NCBI RefSeq assembly: GCF_014041995.1
Contig: NZ_CP059492.1
Location: 1,240,001 to 1,304,000, forward strand
Origin: Changpingibacter yushuensis
Lineage (GTDB): Bacteria > Actinomycetota > Actinomycetes > Actinomycetales > Actinomycetaceae
DNA length: 64,000 nucleotides
Reading direction: 5' to 3'
Part shown: in pieces, positions 8,546-17,603 of the stretch
Position numbering within the stretch: position 1 is the stretch's first letter
Layout: each line of letters opens with the position of its first letter
The notes under the pieces: model-generated
Database searches by the model: none
What the model was told of the DNA's origin: nothing
The model's input: the letters and a program-made list of their open reading frames with translations, nothing else
Position numbers and translations under genes: made by a program

Positions 8546-9744
8546 TGGCCGATCTTCCTGACGGTGTTCCAGTACCCGCAGACGGTTCGTTGCCGCAGCC
8601 TGACGTAACGGGAGGGTTTTCCGCTTATGTCCACATCCCCTTCTGCGCTGTCCGATGCGGGTATTGCGATTTCAACACCTACACGAACCTCGACTTCGGT
8701 CCGGGTGCCGGGGTGGCGGACTTCCCTGAATCCCTATCGCGCGAGATCGAGCTTTCCCGGCATGTACTGGTAACAGCCGATAACGGGCCAACGCTTGCAA
8801 ACGTGTTCTTCGGAGGCGGTACCCCCACTATGCTTGATTCGGCTCAACTAGTGGCCGTTCTGCGCAATCTGGACCAGACGTTTGGGCTCAGACCTCATGC
8901 GGAGATCACAACGGAAGCCAACCCAGAGTCGGTAACGCGAGAGTCACTACACGAACTCGCCCGCGGAGGCTTTACTCGCGTTTCTTTTGGAATGCAGTCA
9001 GCGGTGCCACATGTGTTGAGCGTTCTTGACCGGCAACACACTCCTGGCCAAGTGGAGAAGGCTATGGCGTGGGCGCGCGAGGCGGGGTTGGATACCTCGC
9101 TAGACCTCATCTATGGAGCTCCGGGCGAATCTGATGCTGACTGGGAGGCCTCACTGCAAGCCGCATTGGCATTGGAACCGGATCACATCAGTGCTTATGC
9201 ACTGACGGTGGAGCCAAACACTCGGATGGGCGGCCAAGTGCGGCGCGGCGAGATCTCGCTGCCAGACCCAGATACGCAAGCGGATCGATACGAACGCGCC
9301 GCAGAGGTGCTCGAGGATGCCGGATACGGTTGGTACGAGATCTCGAACTGGTCAAAGCCCGGCCACCAATGCCGGCACAACATGGCCTATTGGCAGGATG
9401 CCAACTGGTGGGGATATGGGCCTGGGGCACACTCGCACATCAACGGCACGCGCTTCTGGAACGTCAAACACCCACTCGCTTATGCGCAGGCCCTGCAAGC
9501 AGGACGAACTCCCGCTGCTGCTCGCGAGCTGTTGAGCCCAACGGAGAAGGCTGAAGAGCACGTCATGCTCGGCATTCGGCTCCGGTCAGGCATCGAGGTT
9601 CCTGAGTGGGTCAAGGGCTCTGTGGTCCCTCAACTCATAGCCGATGAGCTGGTGGACCCGTCCGCTGCGCTGCGCGGACGGCTTGAGTTGACTCTCAAGG
9701 GCCGCCTTCTAGCCGATACCGTCACCCGCGTGCTCATGCCGTGA
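8545..9744 (+). CDS. hemW: Radical SAM heme chaperone HemW (coproporphyrinogen oxidase-like)
   Basis: The protein has 399 residues from ATG 8545. The radical SAM motif is HIPFCAVRCGYCDFNTY, with Cys at about 34, 38 and 41. It is followed by FFGGGTPTML, TEANPESV, SFGMQSA and DLIYGAPGE, all typical of the HemN/HemW family, and by a C-terminal HemN_C-like domain. The motif CxxxCxxC without the extra Cys of HemN fits HemW, which delivers heme to acceptor proteins rather than oxidising coproporphyrinogen. In actinobacteria hemW commonly precedes hrcA-dnaJ, as here. The start overlaps the trmB stop. Confidence 0.92.
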   Translation: MADLPDGVPVPADGSLPQPDVTGGFSAYVHIPFCAVRCGYCDFNTYTNLDFGPGAGVADFPESLSREIELSRHVLVTADNGPTLANVFFGGGTPTMLDSAQLVAVLRNLDQTFGLRPHAEITTEANPESVTRESLHELARGGFTRVSFGMQSAVPHVLSVLDRQHTPGQVEKAMAWAREAGLDTSLDLIYGAPGESDADWEASLQAALALEPDHISAYALTVEPNTRMGGQVRRGEISLPDPDTQADRYERAAEVLEDAGYGWYEISNWSKPGHQCRHNMAYWQDANWWGYGPGAHSHINGTRFWNVKHPLAYAQALQAGRTPAAARELLSPTEKAEEHVMLGIRLRSGIEVPEWVKGSVVPQLIADELVDPSAALRGRLELTLKGRLLADTVTRVLMP

Positions 9745-9805
9745 ACCACGAAGCAGGGGTGCGCCCTGAAGGCTCGCGTCCATCCTTTTCATGCCTCGCT
9801 TGGCA

Positions 9806-10741
9806 TCACTGCGTGCCGTCAGTGACGAAGTCAATCAGTTCCTCCATGCGCCCCAATAGGCTCGGTTCGAGGTCCTTGTAGGAGTCCACGCGGCTGAGAA
9901 TCCGCGCCCATCCGATACCAATATCTTCGGCGTCCTTATGCGGCCACCCGATCCGGCGAAGTGTGCCAACCTTTATGTCCTCGTTTCGAGGTACATCCGG
10001 CCACGCCGGAATCCCCACAACCGCCGGTTTGACTGCTTGCCACACGTCCACGTAGGGATGTCCTAGGACTAAGACACCGGAGAAATGGGCAACCTTCGCC
10101 GCGATTCGCGACTCTTTTGAACCGGGAATCAGGTGGTCCACAAGCACACCGGCGCGGCGCGTCGTCGTCGGACCAAACTGAGCCACAACCTCTTCAAGAT
10201 GGTCCACGCCCAGAAGCTCCTCAACAACCACGCCCTCCAGCGCCAGATCTTCACCCCAGACCTTTGCAACCAACTCGGCGTCATGCTTTCCCTCTACCCA
10301 GATTCTGGACTCGCGGGCCACGCGTGCGCGGGCGTTCACGTGCAGCGAACCTGAAGCGGTGAGGGTTCGCCCAGCAACCTTCTTCGGTCCGCGTTGAGCG
10401 CCCGGCACCGAGCGGGCGCCATTGCCTCCAAGCGCAGCCGCGGACAAGGTTAGTTCGACGGGCCGCCCGTCGATCCAGTAACCGCGCCCGAATGGGAAGG
10501 ATCGGCGAAAACCCTTGCGATCCTCCAACTCAAACTGCCAATTCCCTGCCACTTTGCCGATCCGCACAACCTCACCAACGAATCCGGTCTGGACGTCCTC
10601 GATGATCATGCCGCGTTCCAGCGCCACCTTCTTCGATTCAGGGTTGTGGGCGAATTGACCCACGCGATGGGGGTTCGAAGCGAGCACGTCTTGGCCATAG
10701 CGGTCAGAGGGGCGGGTGTTGTTGTCCGATGTCACCTTCAT
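9806..10741 (-). CDS. DUF3097 domain-containing protein
   Basis: The protein has 311 residues from ATG 10741 (MKVTSDNNTRPSDRYG); an in-frame ATG at 10780 would extend across the CIRCE operator and is rejected. Recognisable DUF3097 segments are RSFPFGRGYWIDGRPVEL, ESRIWVEGKHDAELVAKVWG, LEGVVVEELLGVDHL, GVLVDHLIPGSKESRI and VGIPAWPDVP. The WVEGKHDAELV and VDHL segments look like a TOPRIM-type fold. This family is restricted to actinobacteria and has no assigned function to my knowledge. It is divergent from hrcA, and the two share a 109-base promoter region containing CIRCE. Confidence 0.85.
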   Translation of the reverse strand: MKVTSDNNTRPSDRYGQDVLASNPHRVGQFAHNPESKKVALERGMIIEDVQTGFVGEVVRIGKVAGNWQFELEDRKGFRRSFPFGRGYWIDGRPVELTLSAAALGGNGARSVPGAQRGPKKVAGRTLTASGSLHVNARARVARESRIWVEGKHDAELVAKVWGEDLALEGVVVEELLGVDHLEEVVAQFGPTTTRRAGVLVDHLIPGSKESRIAAKVAHFSGVLVLGHPYVDVWQAVKPAVVGIPAWPDVPRNEDIKVGTLRRIGWPHKDAEDIGIGWARILSRVDSYKDLEPSLLGRMEELIDFVTDGTQ

Positions 10742-10773
10742 AGGGTAGGCGTTGAATGACCACCGGCGTAGGA

Positions 10774-10800
10774 TTGGCACTCGAATACGTCGAGTGCTAC
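10774..10800 (+). promoter_or_regulatory. CIRCE operator (HrcA binding site)
   Basis: TTGGCACTC, a 9-base spacer and GAGTGCTAC form the classic CIRCE inverted repeat (consensus TTAGCACTC-N9-GAGTGCTAA). It differs from the consensus at one base in each outer part. It lies 50 bases before hrcA, so HrcA probably represses its own operon, and it may also affect the divergent DUF3097 gene. Confidence 0.92.
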
Positions 10801-10850
10801 GTTGCGAAAGGTCCGGGCGGGGCGCGAGACGGGGAAGTGAGGAGATAACG

Positions 10851-11861
10851 ATGAGCGGCGAGCGGCGTACAAGAGTTCTGGACGCAATCGTGCGTGACTA
10901 CGTCTCCACACGTGAGCCGGTGGGCTCCCGCTCTCTAGTAGAGCGCCACCAGCTGGGTGTCTCCCCGGCAACGATTCGTAATGACATGGCTGTACTCGAG
11001 GAAGCAGGCCTCATTCAGCAGCCGCACACATCTGCTGGGCGCATTCCTACCGATCACGGGTACCGAAGCTTCGTGGATTCACTACACGACATCAAGCCAC
11101 TTTCTGTTCCCGAACGCCGTGCGATCGAACGACTTCTCGAGGGAGCAATGGATTTCGACGAGGTTGTTGCGCGCGCTGTGCGCCTCCTTGCCAACATCAC
11201 CCACCAGGTCGCAGTAGTTCAGTATCCGTCCCTTAAAAAGGTATCCTTGCGCCACATCGAACTCATCCCGGCTGGCGAGCGGCACATTATTCTGGTCATC
11301 ATTACCGAGGCCGGAAGGGTGGAGCAGCGCACTCTCATGACAAGCTCACCGGTCAAGTCGGTAGATGTGGATGAGCTCGCAAAGGTTCTCAACAATGAAT
11401 CGGTCGGCAAGCCTGGCACGGATCTAGACCTATCCACAAACGTTGTTGAAGCCGCTCCAGCACACATGCGCGAACTTGCTCAAACCGTTTGCGACGTCAT
11501 CTCAGGCATCTTGCTGGCTGAAGGCGAAGATCGAATTGTCATGGCGGGTACAGCAAACCTCTCGCGTCATTCAGTCGACTTTGCCAAGACCATTTCCCCG
11601 GTGCTTGAGGCTTTGGAAGAGCATGTGATTCTGCTTCGATTGCTGACTCGGATGCGCGAAGGCGTCTCTGTCTCGATCGGCGAGGAGAACAAGCATGAGG
11701 GTCTAACCGAAGCTTCGGTGGTTTCCTCCACTTACGGGGTCTCGGACCGATCAGTTGCCCGTGTTGGCGTGGTGGGGCCCACCCGTATGGATTACCCCGG
11801 AACAATGGCTGCGGTGTATGCCGTTGCCGAATACCTTTCAGATATTTTGACCGGACGCTGA
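10851..11861 (+). CDS. hrcA: Heat-inducible transcription repressor HrcA
   Basis: The protein has 336 residues from ATG 10851, preceded by GAGGAGATAACG. The N-terminal winged helix-turn-helix is clear: RVLDAIVRDYVSTREPVGSR, then GVSPATIRNDMAVLEEAGLI and HTSAGRIPTDHGYR. The GAF-like dimerisation domain follows. HrcA binds CIRCE elements and is kept active by GroE, so it controls groE, dnaJ or dnaK operons. A CIRCE lies directly upstream and dnaJ directly downstream, giving an autoregulated hrcA-dnaJ unit. The assignment is secure. Confidence 0.96.
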   Translation: MSGERRTRVLDAIVRDYVSTREPVGSRSLVERHQLGVSPATIRNDMAVLEEAGLIQQPHTSAGRIPTDHGYRSFVDSLHDIKPLSVPERRAIERLLEGAMDFDEVVARAVRLLANITHQVAVVQYPSLKKVSLRHIELIPAGERHIILVIITEAGRVEQRTLMTSSPVKSVDVDELAKVLNNESVGKPGTDLDLSTNVVEAAPAHMRELAQTVCDVISGILLAEGEDRIVMAGTANLSRHSVDFAKTISPVLEALEEHVILLRLLTRMREGVSVSIGEENKHEGLTEASVVSSTYGVSDRSVARVGVVGPTRMDYPGTMAAVYAVAEYLSDILTGR

Positions 11862-11900
11862 GACCGTCCGCCCAATCCATCCAATCCAAGAAGAGAGACC

Positions 11901-13022
11901 GTGGCTGATTACTACGCAACGCTAGGCGTTTCCCGTGATGCATCGCAGGACGAGATCAAGAAGGCTTATCGCAAGCTCGCTCGAAAGCTGCACCCTGATG
12001 TTGCTGGACCCGACAAAGCTGAAGAGTTCAAATCGGTAAACGAGGCCTATGACATTCTGTCGAATGAAGAACAGCGCCGCATGTATGACATGGGAGGCGA
12101 GGAAGCACTCCGCGGAGGTGGCGCGGGTGGCGGATATGGTGCCTTCCAAGACATCTTCGATTCGTTCTTTGGGGGTATGGGTGGTACCGCAAATCGCGGT
12201 CCTGTGCCGCGCGGACGCCGTGGCCAGGACACTCTTGTAGCGTTGGAGTTGGAACTCGAAGACGTAGTGTTCGGCGCAGATAAGATGATCTCGCAGAATC
12301 TTGCTGTGGAGTGCCAGGTGTGCCACGGCAGCTGTGCTGAACCAGGCACAGAACCAATCACCTGTGCACAGTGCAACGGCACGGGATCGATTCAGCGAGT
12401 CACCAACTCCATTCTTGGTCGCGTGGTCTCTCAGTCCGTATGCCCCACCTGCCATGGCCATGGCACGGTGATTGTCACCCCGTGTCACGAGTGTGCTGGC
12501 GAGGGCCGAGTCCGGGCAAATAAGACCATCAATATTAAGGTTCCTGCGGGTGTTGAGGATGGCATGCGCATCCGTTTGACTGGTCAAGGAGATGCGGGCA
12601 TCGAGGGTGGTCCTGCAGGAGACCTCTTCGCTGAAGTCCGCTTGCGCCAGCACCCGGTGTTCCAGCGCAGCGGAGATGATCTCATTTGTGAGCTTCAAGT
12701 TCCGATGACCACCGCTTCATTGGGTACATCCGTCACGATCGATACCCTCGATGGCCCTAAGGACATCACCATCCCTGCAGGCACGCAGTCTGGCCACGTT
12801 GTGATCTTGTCTGGCTTTGGTGTTGGCCGTCTACACCGCCCGGGACGTGGCGATCTGCGCGTGGGTATCGCAGTCAAGACTCCATCGAAGATCGACGAAG
12901 CCCAGCGCGAACTCCTTGAGAAACTCGCGCAGTTGCGCGGCGAGAACATTCCCACGGCTTCGCTCACACAGCAGAACTCGTCCTTCTTCTCAAAGATTCG
13001 CGACAAGTTCGCGGCCAAGTGA
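11901..13022 (+). CDS. dnaJ: Molecular chaperone DnaJ (second actinobacterial type)
   Basis: The protein has 373 residues from GTG 11901 with AGAGA upstream. The J domain covers about 1-68 with the HPD tripeptide at 31-33. A short Gly-rich region (71-95) follows. The zinc region has four CxxC pairs at about 138/141, 155/158, 181/184 and 195/198, and the client-binding domains follow. DnaJ stimulates DnaK ATP hydrolysis and binds unfolded proteins. Being co-transcribed with hrcA, without dnaK or grpE, marks it as the DnaJ2-type copy that actinobacteria carry besides the dnaK-operon copy. Heat control through CIRCE is expected. Confidence 0.96.
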   Translation: MADYYATLGVSRDASQDEIKKAYRKLARKLHPDVAGPDKAEEFKSVNEAYDILSNEEQRRMYDMGGEEALRGGGAGGGYGAFQDIFDSFFGGMGGTANRGPVPRGRRGQDTLVALELELEDVVFGADKMISQNLAVECQVCHGSCAEPGTEPITCAQCNGTGSIQRVTNSILGRVVSQSVCPTCHGHGTVIVTPCHECAGEGRVRANKTINIKVPAGVEDGMRIRLTGQGDAGIEGGPAGDLFAEVRLRQHPVFQRSGDDLICELQVPMTTASLGTSVTIDTLDGPKDITIPAGTQSGHVVILSGFGVGRLHRPGRGDLRVGIAVKTPSKIDEAQRELLEKLAQLRGENIPTASLTQQNSSFFSKIRDKFAAK

Positions 13023-13028
13023 GAACAC

Positions 13029-13805
13029 ATGACCTTTCCTGTCTACCTTGACACTTCGTTGGACCGCGCGCAGTGTGGCGACCTCCTGACCCTCGCGGGT
13101 GAGGAGGGCCATCATGCTGCGGCGGTGCGGCGCTCGCGGCCTGGTGAGACCATTGACGTGGTCAACGGCAGAGGATTGCGCGCCCGATGCGAAGTGAGAG
13201 CTGTGGGCAAACACATGCTTGATCTAGCGGTACGCGAGATCTCGCAGGAATCTGCCGATTTCCCGCACATCACGCTCGTACAGGCACTCGCCAAGGGCGG
13301 GCGCGATGAGCAAGCGGTGGAATCGTCAACAGAGTATGGCGTGGCTACGGTAGTGCCGTGGGAGTCAGAGCGGTGCATCGCCTCGTGGCGTGGCAAGGAA
13401 GAGAAAGGCCGGGCACGGTGGGAAGCCACCGCCCGAGCAGCTGCCAAGCAATCACGAAGGTCCTGGCTGCCAATAGTCGAAGATGCGGTTTCCACTAAGG
13501 CGCTTGTGAACAAGGTTCGCGCTGTGCGCGAGGCTGGCGGACTGGTATTTGTGTGCCACGAAGAGGCATCCACCATTCTGGCCGATGTACTGCGAGGCTC
13601 TTTCGATGCCCCTTCGCAAGTCTGGATCGTGGTGGGTCCTGAAGGTGGGATAACCCCCAGTGAAGTGACGGCACTGGATGCAGCTGGAGCTCAGACTGTG
13701 CTGCTTGCACCGCACGTGCTCCGCTCTGCGAGTGCTGGGCCGTACGCAATTGCGGTCATAGCAGCCTTGTGCGGCTCATCGAGCACGTCAGTGCCTATAG
13801 ACTAG
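13029..13805 (+). CDS. rsmE: 16S rRNA (uracil1498-N3)-methyltransferase RsmE
   Basis: The protein has 258 residues and starts six bases after dnaJ. An N-terminal PUA-like domain (GEEGHHAAAVRRSRPGETI) is followed by a SPOUT methyltransferase domain with the knot motifs WIVVGPEGGITPSEV (about 199-213) and VLRSASAGPYA near the C-terminus. The conserved ALAKGGRDEQAVESSTEYGV segment, split here by numbering at about 86-105, binds RNA. RsmE methylates U1498 of 16S rRNA in the 30S subunit. The hrcA-dnaJ-rsmE-phoH-ybeY order is the standard actinobacterial arrangement. Confidence 0.94.
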   Translation: MTFPVYLDTSLDRAQCGDLLTLAGEEGHHAAAVRRSRPGETIDVVNGRGLRARCEVRAVGKHMLDLAVREISQESADFPHITLVQALAKGGRDEQAVESSTEYGVATVVPWESERCIASWRGKEEKGRARWEATARAAAKQSRRSWLPIVEDAVSTKALVNKVRAVREAGGLVFVCHEEASTILADVLRGSFDAPSQVWIVVGPEGGITPSEVTALDAAGAQTVLLAPHVLRSASAGPYAIAVIAALCGSSSTSVPID

Positions 13806-13811
13806 GACGTA

Positions 13812-14834
13812 ATGACTGACACCTCAGAATCCGACGAAGTCAAGCGAACCATCATTGTTCCTGAGCGGGTGGACATGATCCATTTGCTTGGGCATCGCGA
13901 TCAGGTTCTACGCGCCTTGGAACGCGGGCTCGCACCCGTTCGAATCCACGTGATTGGGCACCAGATTTCTTTATCCGGCCCGGAGAACACCGTTGAGCTA
14001 GCAGACACGTTGCTCGGAGAACTCATCGACGTCGCCACAGATGGGGAACAACTCACAGCGGACGCGGTGGAACGGGCAATTTCTATCCTTAAGGCGGGCG
14101 TAGCGCGCCCGTCTGCTCTCATGACAACTGACATCCTCTCCACCCGGGGCAAGACTATCCGGCCTAAGACGCTAGGCCAGAAGGTCTACGTGGACGCCAT
14201 CGATGAGCATGCGATCACGTTTGGAATTGGCCCAGCTGGTACGGGAAAGACGTATCTTGCTGTGGCAAAGGCCGTCGTCGCCCTTCAAAAGAAGGAAGTC
14301 TCGCGAATCATCTTGACCCGTCCGGCAGTCGAAGCGGGGGAGTCACTCGGATTCCTGCCGGGCTCGCTTTCGGAGAAGATCGACCCGTATCTGCGGCCCT
14401 TGTATGACGCGATGTATGACATGCTCGATCCGGATTCAATCCCCAAGTTAATCGCCGCCGGAACGATCGAAGTGGCGCCGCTGGCCTACATGCGCGGCCG
14501 CACGCTCAATGACGCTTTCGTCATACTTGATGAGGCTCAGAACACGACCCCGGAACAGATGAAGATGTTCCTTACGCGTCTGGGATTTGGCGCCAAGATG
14601 GTCATCACGGGTGACGTGACGCAAGTGGATCTTCCCGGGCGAACTACTTCGGGCCTCATTCTGGTTCGGCGGATCTTGCGGGATACCCCGGGAATAAAGT
14701 TTGTGGAGTTGGGTTCAGCTGATGTGGTTCGGCACAAGTTGGTCGCCGAGATCATTGATGCATATGCACGGTGGAATGAAGCTGAGGAAGATATCCAACA
14801 AGGATATGTTGGAAGGAAGAGGAGTCCGCGGTGA
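13812..14834 (+). CDS. PhoH family protein (phosphate starvation-inducible ATPase type)
   Basis: The protein has 340 residues. The Walker A motif GPAGTGKTYLAVAKA starts at about 140. The family motifs LTRPAVEAGESLGFLPG and YMRGRTLNDAFVILDEAQN (Walker B) and the sensor-like TGDVTQVDLPG follow. PhoH-type ATPases are predicted RNA-associated proteins and are nearly always next to ybeY, which this gene overlaps by four bases. The pair is thought to act in rRNA or RNA turnover. The gene starts six bases after rsmE. Confidence 0.93.
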   Translation: MTDTSESDEVKRTIIVPERVDMIHLLGHRDQVLRALERGLAPVRIHVIGHQISLSGPENTVELADTLLGELIDVATDGEQLTADAVERAISILKAGVARPSALMTTDILSTRGKTIRPKTLGQKVYVDAIDEHAITFGIGPAGTGKTYLAVAKAVVALQKKEVSRIILTRPAVEAGESLGFLPGSLSEKIDPYLRPLYDAMYDMLDPDSIPKLIAAGTIEVAPLAYMRGRTLNDAFVILDEAQNTTPEQMKMFLTRLGFGAKMVITGDVTQVDLPGRTTSGLILVRRILRDTPGIKFVELGSADVVRHKLVAEIIDAYARWNEAEEDIQQGYVGRKRSPR

Positions 14835-15325
14835 GCATCGAAGTGAATGACGAATCGGGCTTTGAACCGGCCACAGACCTGAGTGAGGTTTCGCGGCTTG
14901 CAACGTATGTTCTAGATCAGATGAGGGTGCATCCCCAAGCAGAACTCAACGTGATACTTGTTGATGAAACTGCCATTGAACAGCTTCACATCGAGTGGAT
15001 GGATTTGGATGGGCCAACAGATGTCCTGTCATTCCCGATGGATGAGCTTCGCCCCGCACCCATCAATGAGGAACCCAAGGAGGGCATGCTCGGAGATATA
15101 GTGGTGTGCCCGCAGGTCGCTGCACAGCAGGCTATTAAGGCAGGCCATTCGGCCGCGGAGGAGATCCTCTTGCTGGTAACTCATGGAATCCTCCATCTGC
15201 TTGGATATGATCACGCTGAGGAAGAAGAACGCAAAGAGATGTTCAATCTTCAGCGCCAACTTCTCCTAACCTTCTTGGCTTCACGCGGCGGTCCTGTTAC
15301 CGACGTGGCTCCGACTATCGAGTGA
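14831..15325 (+). CDS. ybeY: Endoribonuclease YbeY, 16S rRNA maturation
   Basis: The protein has 164 residues from GTG 14831, overlapping the phoH-like gene by four bases. The zinc-binding catalytic motif THGILHLLGYDHAEEEE is intact with His at about 118, 122 and 128. The upstream conserved TDVLSFPMDE is also present. YbeY matures the 3' end of 16S rRNA and takes part in ribosome quality control. The C-terminal extension of about 25 residues is within the range of actinobacterial members. Confidence 0.95.
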   Translation: MSIEVNDESGFEPATDLSEVSRLATYVLDQMRVHPQAELNVILVDETAIEQLHIEWMDLDGPTDVLSFPMDELRPAPINEEPKEGMLGDIVVCPQVAAQQAIKAGHSAAEEILLLVTHGILHLLGYDHAEEEERKEMFNLQRQLLLTFLASRGGPVTDVAPTIE

Positions 15326-15392
15326 TGCAGTTCCTTAGGAATCAACTGACCGATGCGAGCTATCGCCCCATCCACCTAACAACAGAGAGTTA

Positions 15393-16667
15393 ATGAACAC
15401 ATCCGACTTACCCACCGCCGCACTGATCGTTGCGGCGCTTGTGTTTCTCGTATTGAATGCATTGTGTACCGCAGGGGTGGCCGCCCTGGGACGAATCACG
15501 CGCACTGAGGCTGCTGAGGCCTTTGCACGCGGCGCGCACGGTGGCCTGCGAATTGTGAAGATTGTGGCCAAGCGCCCAGCTGCCTTGGCCGCATTGTCTG
15601 TGGTTCGATTCGTGTGCATTTCTGGTTTCGCTGGGAGTACCACGCTTGCCTTGGCAGGATTCCTTTCCCAGTGGTGGTACGTGGTTCTCACTTTTGCCGC
15701 CGTGGTGGTGATGGCGCTCGTGATCGACGCACTCATCGCTCCTGGCACATCGGGGGTTCGGCGCCCTGTCACGGTGCTGGGGTGGGCGTCGCGTCCACTC
15801 TTAGCTATGACAAACGTGATGGGTGTGGTGGTGCGTGAGAAGGAGCAGACTCCTGAGGAATCGGAGCAGCTCCAAGAGGACCAGTTGGCCCTTATGGTCG
15901 AAAGGGTTTCGGAGTCCGAGGCTCTGGACGACGACGAACGTGAGCTCCTCCAGTCGGTATTTGATTTGGGCCATACTCTGACTCGCGAGGTGATGGTTCC
16001 GCGTATGGACATGATTTCCATACGGTTCGATCAGAGCTTTGACAAGGCCATTTCGTTGTTCTCCCGCTCTGGGTTCTCGCGATTGCCTGTGACAGGGGAG
16101 AGTGTGGATGACCTGCGTGGCGTGGTCTACCTCAAAGACGTCATTCGGCGTATGCACCATCGAAATGATGCGTCTGACCTGACCGTAGCCGACATCATGC
16201 GAGAACCGCTGTTCGTACCTGAAACGAAGGTTGTGGACGAACTCATGCGCGAGATGCAGGCTGACCAGATCCACATTGCGATGGTTGTAGACGAGTATGG
16301 CGGCATCGCAGGGCTTGTCACTATTGAGGACCTCGTCGAGGAGATCGTTGGTGAGATCTCGGATGAACATGACAGAGCTGAACCAGAAGTCGAAGATTTG
16401 GGCGGTGGACACTATCGTGTTCCCGCGCGACTGCCGATTGATGAACTCGGTGAGCTCTTTGGTATTGAACTCGACGACGACGACGTCGATACGGCCGGTG
16501 GGCTCTTTGCAAAAGAACTTGGCCGGGTGCCCATCGCGGGATCCTATGCGGAGTTTTCCGGAATTAGGCTCGATGCCGAGAGATTTGAAGGGCGCCGGCG
16601 CCGCCTAACCACAATTGTTGCCTCGCAAAGCGTGGGCGTAGATAAGGAAGATGAACGCGATGAGTGA
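15393..16667 (+). CDS. CNNM/CorC family transporter-like protein with CBS domains
   Basis: The protein has 424 residues. An N-terminal CNNM (DUF21) membrane domain covers about 1-150 with three or four hydrophobic segments. A CBS pair follows ([15 protein letters not shown] near 205, then [12 protein letters not shown] and [20 protein letters not shown]) with a C-terminal CorC-type domain ([18 protein letters not shown]). Family members are called hemolysin C or Mg2+/Co2+ efflux proteins; Mg2+ export is the best-supported role. In actinobacteria the gene sits between ybeY and era, as here. AGAGAG precedes the ATG, and its stop overlaps the era start. Confidence 0.9.
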   Translation: MNTSDLPTAALIVAALVFLVLNALCTAGVAALGRITRTEAAEAFARGAHGGLRIVKIVAKRPAALAALSVVRFVCISGFAGSTTLALAGFLSQWWYVVLTFAAVVVMALVIDALIAPGTSGVRRPVTVLGWASRPLLAMTNVMGVVVREKEQTPEESEQLQEDQLALMVERVSESEALDDDERELLQSVFDLGHTLTREVMVPRMDMISIRFDQSFDKAISLFSRSGFSRLPVTGESVDDLRGVVYLKDVIRRMHHRNDASDLTVADIMREPLFVPETKVVDELMREMQADQIHIAMVVDEYGGIAGLVTIEDLVEEIVGEISDEHDRAEPEVEDLGGGHYRVPARLPIDELGELFGIELDDDDVDTAGGLFAKELGRVPIAGSYAEFSGIRLDAERFEGRRRRLTTIVASQSVGVDKEDERDE

Positions 16668-17592
16668 GTTGATGACGCAGTGGCCCGATGGGTTCCGGGC
16701 CGGATTTGCCTGCATTGTGGGGCGCCCCAATGCCGGCAAATCCACACTAACCAACGCACTGGTGGGCCAGAAGGTGACAATTACTTCTGCGCGCCCTGAA
16801 ACCACGCGCCGCGTTATCCGGGCCATCGTGAACCGCGAAGATGGCCAGATCATTCTGGTTGACACTCCTGGTCTACATCGCCCGCGCACGCTCTTGGGCG
16901 AGCGGCTCAATGACATGGTTCGTGATTCGCTTTCTGACGTGGACGTAGTGGTGGTTTGCCTTCCTGCCGATGAACCAACAGGGAAGGGTGATCGTTTTCT
17001 GCTTGAGATGATCAAGGAGACCCGCACACCAGTAATCGCCGCGGTCACAAAGTCGGACAAGGTGACTCAACAACAACTTGCTGAACGTCTCATAGAGGTC
17101 TCCACAGAGGCGGACTTCGCTGAGATTGTTCCGGTCAGTGCGATCAATGGCGACCAAGTCGATGTACTGGCAGGTCTTCTGCTGGCTCGAATGCCTGACT
17201 CGCCACCGCTCTATCCTCGCGATGCCGTGACTGATGAATCTGAGGAAACTCTCATTGCGGAACTCATCCGGGAGGCAGCGCTTGAGGAACTGCGCGACGA
17301 ACTCCCGCACTCAATCGCCGTGACGATTGAGGAGATTCTGGAAGAACCAGCGCGGGAGAAGGATCAGGATCAACGTCCTCTCATTCGAATCCATGCGAAT
17401 CTGCATGTGGAACGCGATTCCCAGAAGGGAATTGTGATTGGACGAGGTGGTTCTAGGCTTCGTCAGATTGGTCAGGATTCCCGGCGTGGAATTCAGCGGT
17501 TGCTCGATACGCGCGTCTACCTCGACCTTCACGTCAAGGTGACAAAGGATTGGCAGCGTGACCCCAAGAAGTTGGGACGACTAGGGTTTTGA
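16660..17592 (+). CDS. era: GTPase Era
   Basis: The protein has 310 residues from ATG 16660. An ATG nine bases upstream is only one base from the AAGGAAG sequence, so the downstream one has better spacing. The G1 motif GRPNAGKSTLTNAL is followed by the effector region SARPETTRR, DTPGLHRP and TKSD. The C-terminal KH domain has VIGRGGSRLRQIG. Era binds the 3' end of 16S rRNA and is needed for 30S assembly. It lies downstream of ybeY, its functional partner in 16S maturation, and overlaps the CNNM gene by eight bases. Confidence 0.96.
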   Translation: MSELMTQWPDGFRAGFACIVGRPNAGKSTLTNALVGQKVTITSARPETTRRVIRAIVNREDGQIILVDTPGLHRPRTLLGERLNDMVRDSLSDVDVVVVCLPADEPTGKGDRFLLEMIKETRTPVIAAVTKSDKVTQQQLAERLIEVSTEADFAEIVPVSAINGDQVDVLAGLLLARMPDSPPLYPRDAVTDESEETLIAELIREAALEELRDELPHSIAVTIEEILEEPAREKDQDQRPLIRIHANLHVERDSQKGIVIGRGGSRLRQIGQDSRRGIQRLLDTRVYLDLHVKVTKDWQRDPKKLGRLGF

Positions 17593-17603
17593 AGACAGGT
17601 GAA

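Noticed and set aside
10742-10780. Longer start for the DUF3097 protein at 10780
   Set aside because: It would overlap the CIRCE operator and adds unconserved residues.
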